A stretch of DNA of 6,633 bases from assembly GCA_025355255.1 (NCBI GenBank), contig JANYAA010000368.1, forward strand, positions 1-6,633, read 5' to 3'. The stretch is from Chloroflexota bacterium. GTDB lineage: Bacteria; Chloroflexota; Limnocylindria; Limnocylindrales; CSP1-4. The notes beneath the pieces are model-generated. The model made no database searches, was not told the origin of the DNA, and was given only the letters and a program-made list of their open reading frames with translations. Each line of letters opens with the position of its first letter. The stretch's first letter is position 1. A program made the translations under genes and the position numbers. Positions 5,907 to 6,633 of this stretch are shown here, one piece after another.

Positions 5907-5912
5907 TAGACT
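5907..5912 (+). promoter_or_regulatory. -10 element TAGACT upstream of guaA
   Basis: The third copy of CCGGnTAGACT in the window. The predicted start, 7 nt downstream, is A5919, giving a leader of about 29 nt that contains a strong Shine-Dalgarno. guaA can therefore be transcribed independently of guaB3 and the small gene. No clear -35 hexamer is visible. Confidence 0.55.
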
Positions 5913-5935
5913 CTCCCGACACAGCAGCAGCGCGC

Positions 5936-5944
5936 GAGGAGGGG
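5936..5944 (+). promoter_or_regulatory. Ribosome binding site deciding the TTG start of guaA
   Basis: GAGGAGGGG precedes TTG 5948; the GGAGG core (5938-5942) is 5 nt away. It supports the unusual TTG start and hence translation of the N-terminal extension of GuaA. The only other candidate, GTG 6044, has no comparable site. Confidence 0.7.
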
Positions 5945-5947
5945 TCA

Positions 5948-6633
5948 TTGACCGAGCAGGACGAGCAGCCGTCAACGCCGACGCCGGCGCCCAAGGACCG
6001 GGGCAAGACCGTCCACGGTGACGCCGCCAACGCGGGCCACCGCGTGCTGGGTTCGGACGATGCCGAGGTTGAGGCGTATCTCGAGGTTGCCCTTGACGCA
6101 TCGGCCCCCGTTCGCACGGACAACGATCCGCCCACGGCGGCCGTCATCCCGGAGCCTGGCGTTGTTGCCGTCCTCGACTTCGGGAGCCAGTTCGCCCAGC
6201 TGATCGCGCGGCGCGTCCGCGAGCTCAACGTCTACTCGGAGCTTCTCCCGCACGACACGCCGATGGCCGAACTGGAGCGCCGCGGGGTCCGCGCGATCAT
6301 CCTCTCGGGCGGCCCCAACTCCGTCTACGACGCCAACGCCCCCAAACCGCACGCGTCCATCTGGAGCGGCCGACTTCCTGTCCTCGGCATCTGCTACGGC
6401 GCCCAGCTGATGGCGCACGAGCTGGGCGGCGACGTGCAGCCGTCGGCCAAGCGCGAGTACGGCCCGGCCACGGTCCAAGTGACCCAAGACGGCGGCCTCT
6501 TCGTCGGCATCGACCGCGAGCAGCCTGTCTGGATGAGCCACGGCGACTCCATCACGCGGCTCCCCGAGGGCTTCACGGCCACGGCGCAGACGGACTCCAC
6601 GCCGTACGCCGGTCTCGCGGCGCCGGACCGGCA
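5948..6633 (+). CDS. guaA: GMP synthase (glutamine-hydrolysing), N-terminal part
   Basis: Converts XMP to GMP with ATP and glutamine-derived ammonia. Only 228 codons, covering the glutamine amidotransferase (class I) domain, lie in the window; the ATP-pyrophosphatase and dimerisation domains are beyond the right edge. The domain begins near residue 73 with VAVLDFGSQFAQLIARRVRE. It continues through the oxyanion-loop SGGPNSVY (120-127), the nucleophile Cys149 in GICYGAQ, and KREYGPA and VWMSHGD (194-200). All are diagnostic of GuaA, and the catalytic His/Glu pair is not yet reached. The start is TTG 5948, fixed by a strong ribosome binding site. This gives an extension of roughly 65-70 residues, acidic and rich in Pro/Thr/Ala, that typical GuaA proteins lack (in E. 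coli the domain starts within about ten residues). GTG 6044 would still leave about 40 extra residues. Confidence 0.93.
   Translation, partial: MTEQDEQPSTPTPAPKDRGKTVHGDAANAGHRVLGSDDAEVEAYLEVALDASAPVRTDNDPPTAAVIPEPGVVAVLDFGSQFAQLIARRVRELNVYSELLPHDTPMAELERRGVRAIILSGGPNSVYDANAPKPHASIWSGRLPVLGICYGAQLMAHELGGDVQPSAKREYGPATVQVTQDGGLFVGIDREQPVWMSHGDSITRLPEGFTATAQTDSTPYAGLAAPDR

Overview
The window is about 6.6 kb of very GC-rich, densely coding DNA of chromosomal housekeeping character. GTG and TTG starts, short or overlapping gene junctions and one recurring promoter-like motif (CCGGnTAGACT, three copies) are all visible. A PstA/DarA-type cyclic-di-AMP receptor, a short monofunctional proline dehydrogenase, a class-I-like PPK2 and a GuaB3-type IMP dehydrogenase next to guaA suggest a high-GC Terrabacteria member. 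My inference is Chloroflexota (Limnocylindria/Dormibacter-like) or a deep actinobacterium such as Thermoleophilia. The sequence alone does not settle this, and no rRNA, tRNA, mobile element or CRISPR is present.

Layout. (1) 1-934, minus strand: a GAF-GGDEF diguanylate cyclase whose C-terminus is cut by the left edge. (2) 935-1081: a divergent intergenic region with a TAGACT promoter for the plus strand. (3) 1082-3438, plus strand: a four-gene operon of cyclic-di-AMP receptor, proline dehydrogenase, DinB-like protein and Nudix hydrolase. Two of its junctions are 4-bp GTGA/ATGA overlaps. (4) 3435-4337, minus strand: a PPK2 polyphosphate kinase, convergent with the Nudix gene; their two stop codons are nested in one CTAG. 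(5) 4338-4443: a divergent region with a TAGACT promoter, a possible leaderless 9-codon upstream ORF and a strong ribosome binding site. (6) 4444-5610: guaB3. (7) 5640-5891: an unrecognised 82-83-residue protein with an HCxxC motif. (8) 5948 to the right edge: guaA (GMP synthase), from a TTG start with a roughly 70-residue N-terminal extension, behind its own TAGACT promoter.

How the genes fit together. guaB3 and guaA belong to the IMP to XMP to GMP branch of purine synthesis, which ultimately supplies GTP, the substrate of the diguanylate cyclase. PPK2 interconverts polyphosphate and nucleoside di/triphosphates. The c-di-AMP receptor is translationally coupled to proline dehydrogenase. Since c-di-AMP signalling commonly governs osmolyte and potassium balance and proline is an osmolyte, this is the most biologically suggestive pairing. 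No clearly new multi-gene defence or mobile system is visible. The items most worth a second look are the receptor/proline dehydrogenase coupling, the unknown protein between guaB3 and guaA, the GuaA N-terminal extension, the guaB3 leader ORF, and the DinB-like gene that lacks a normal start codon.
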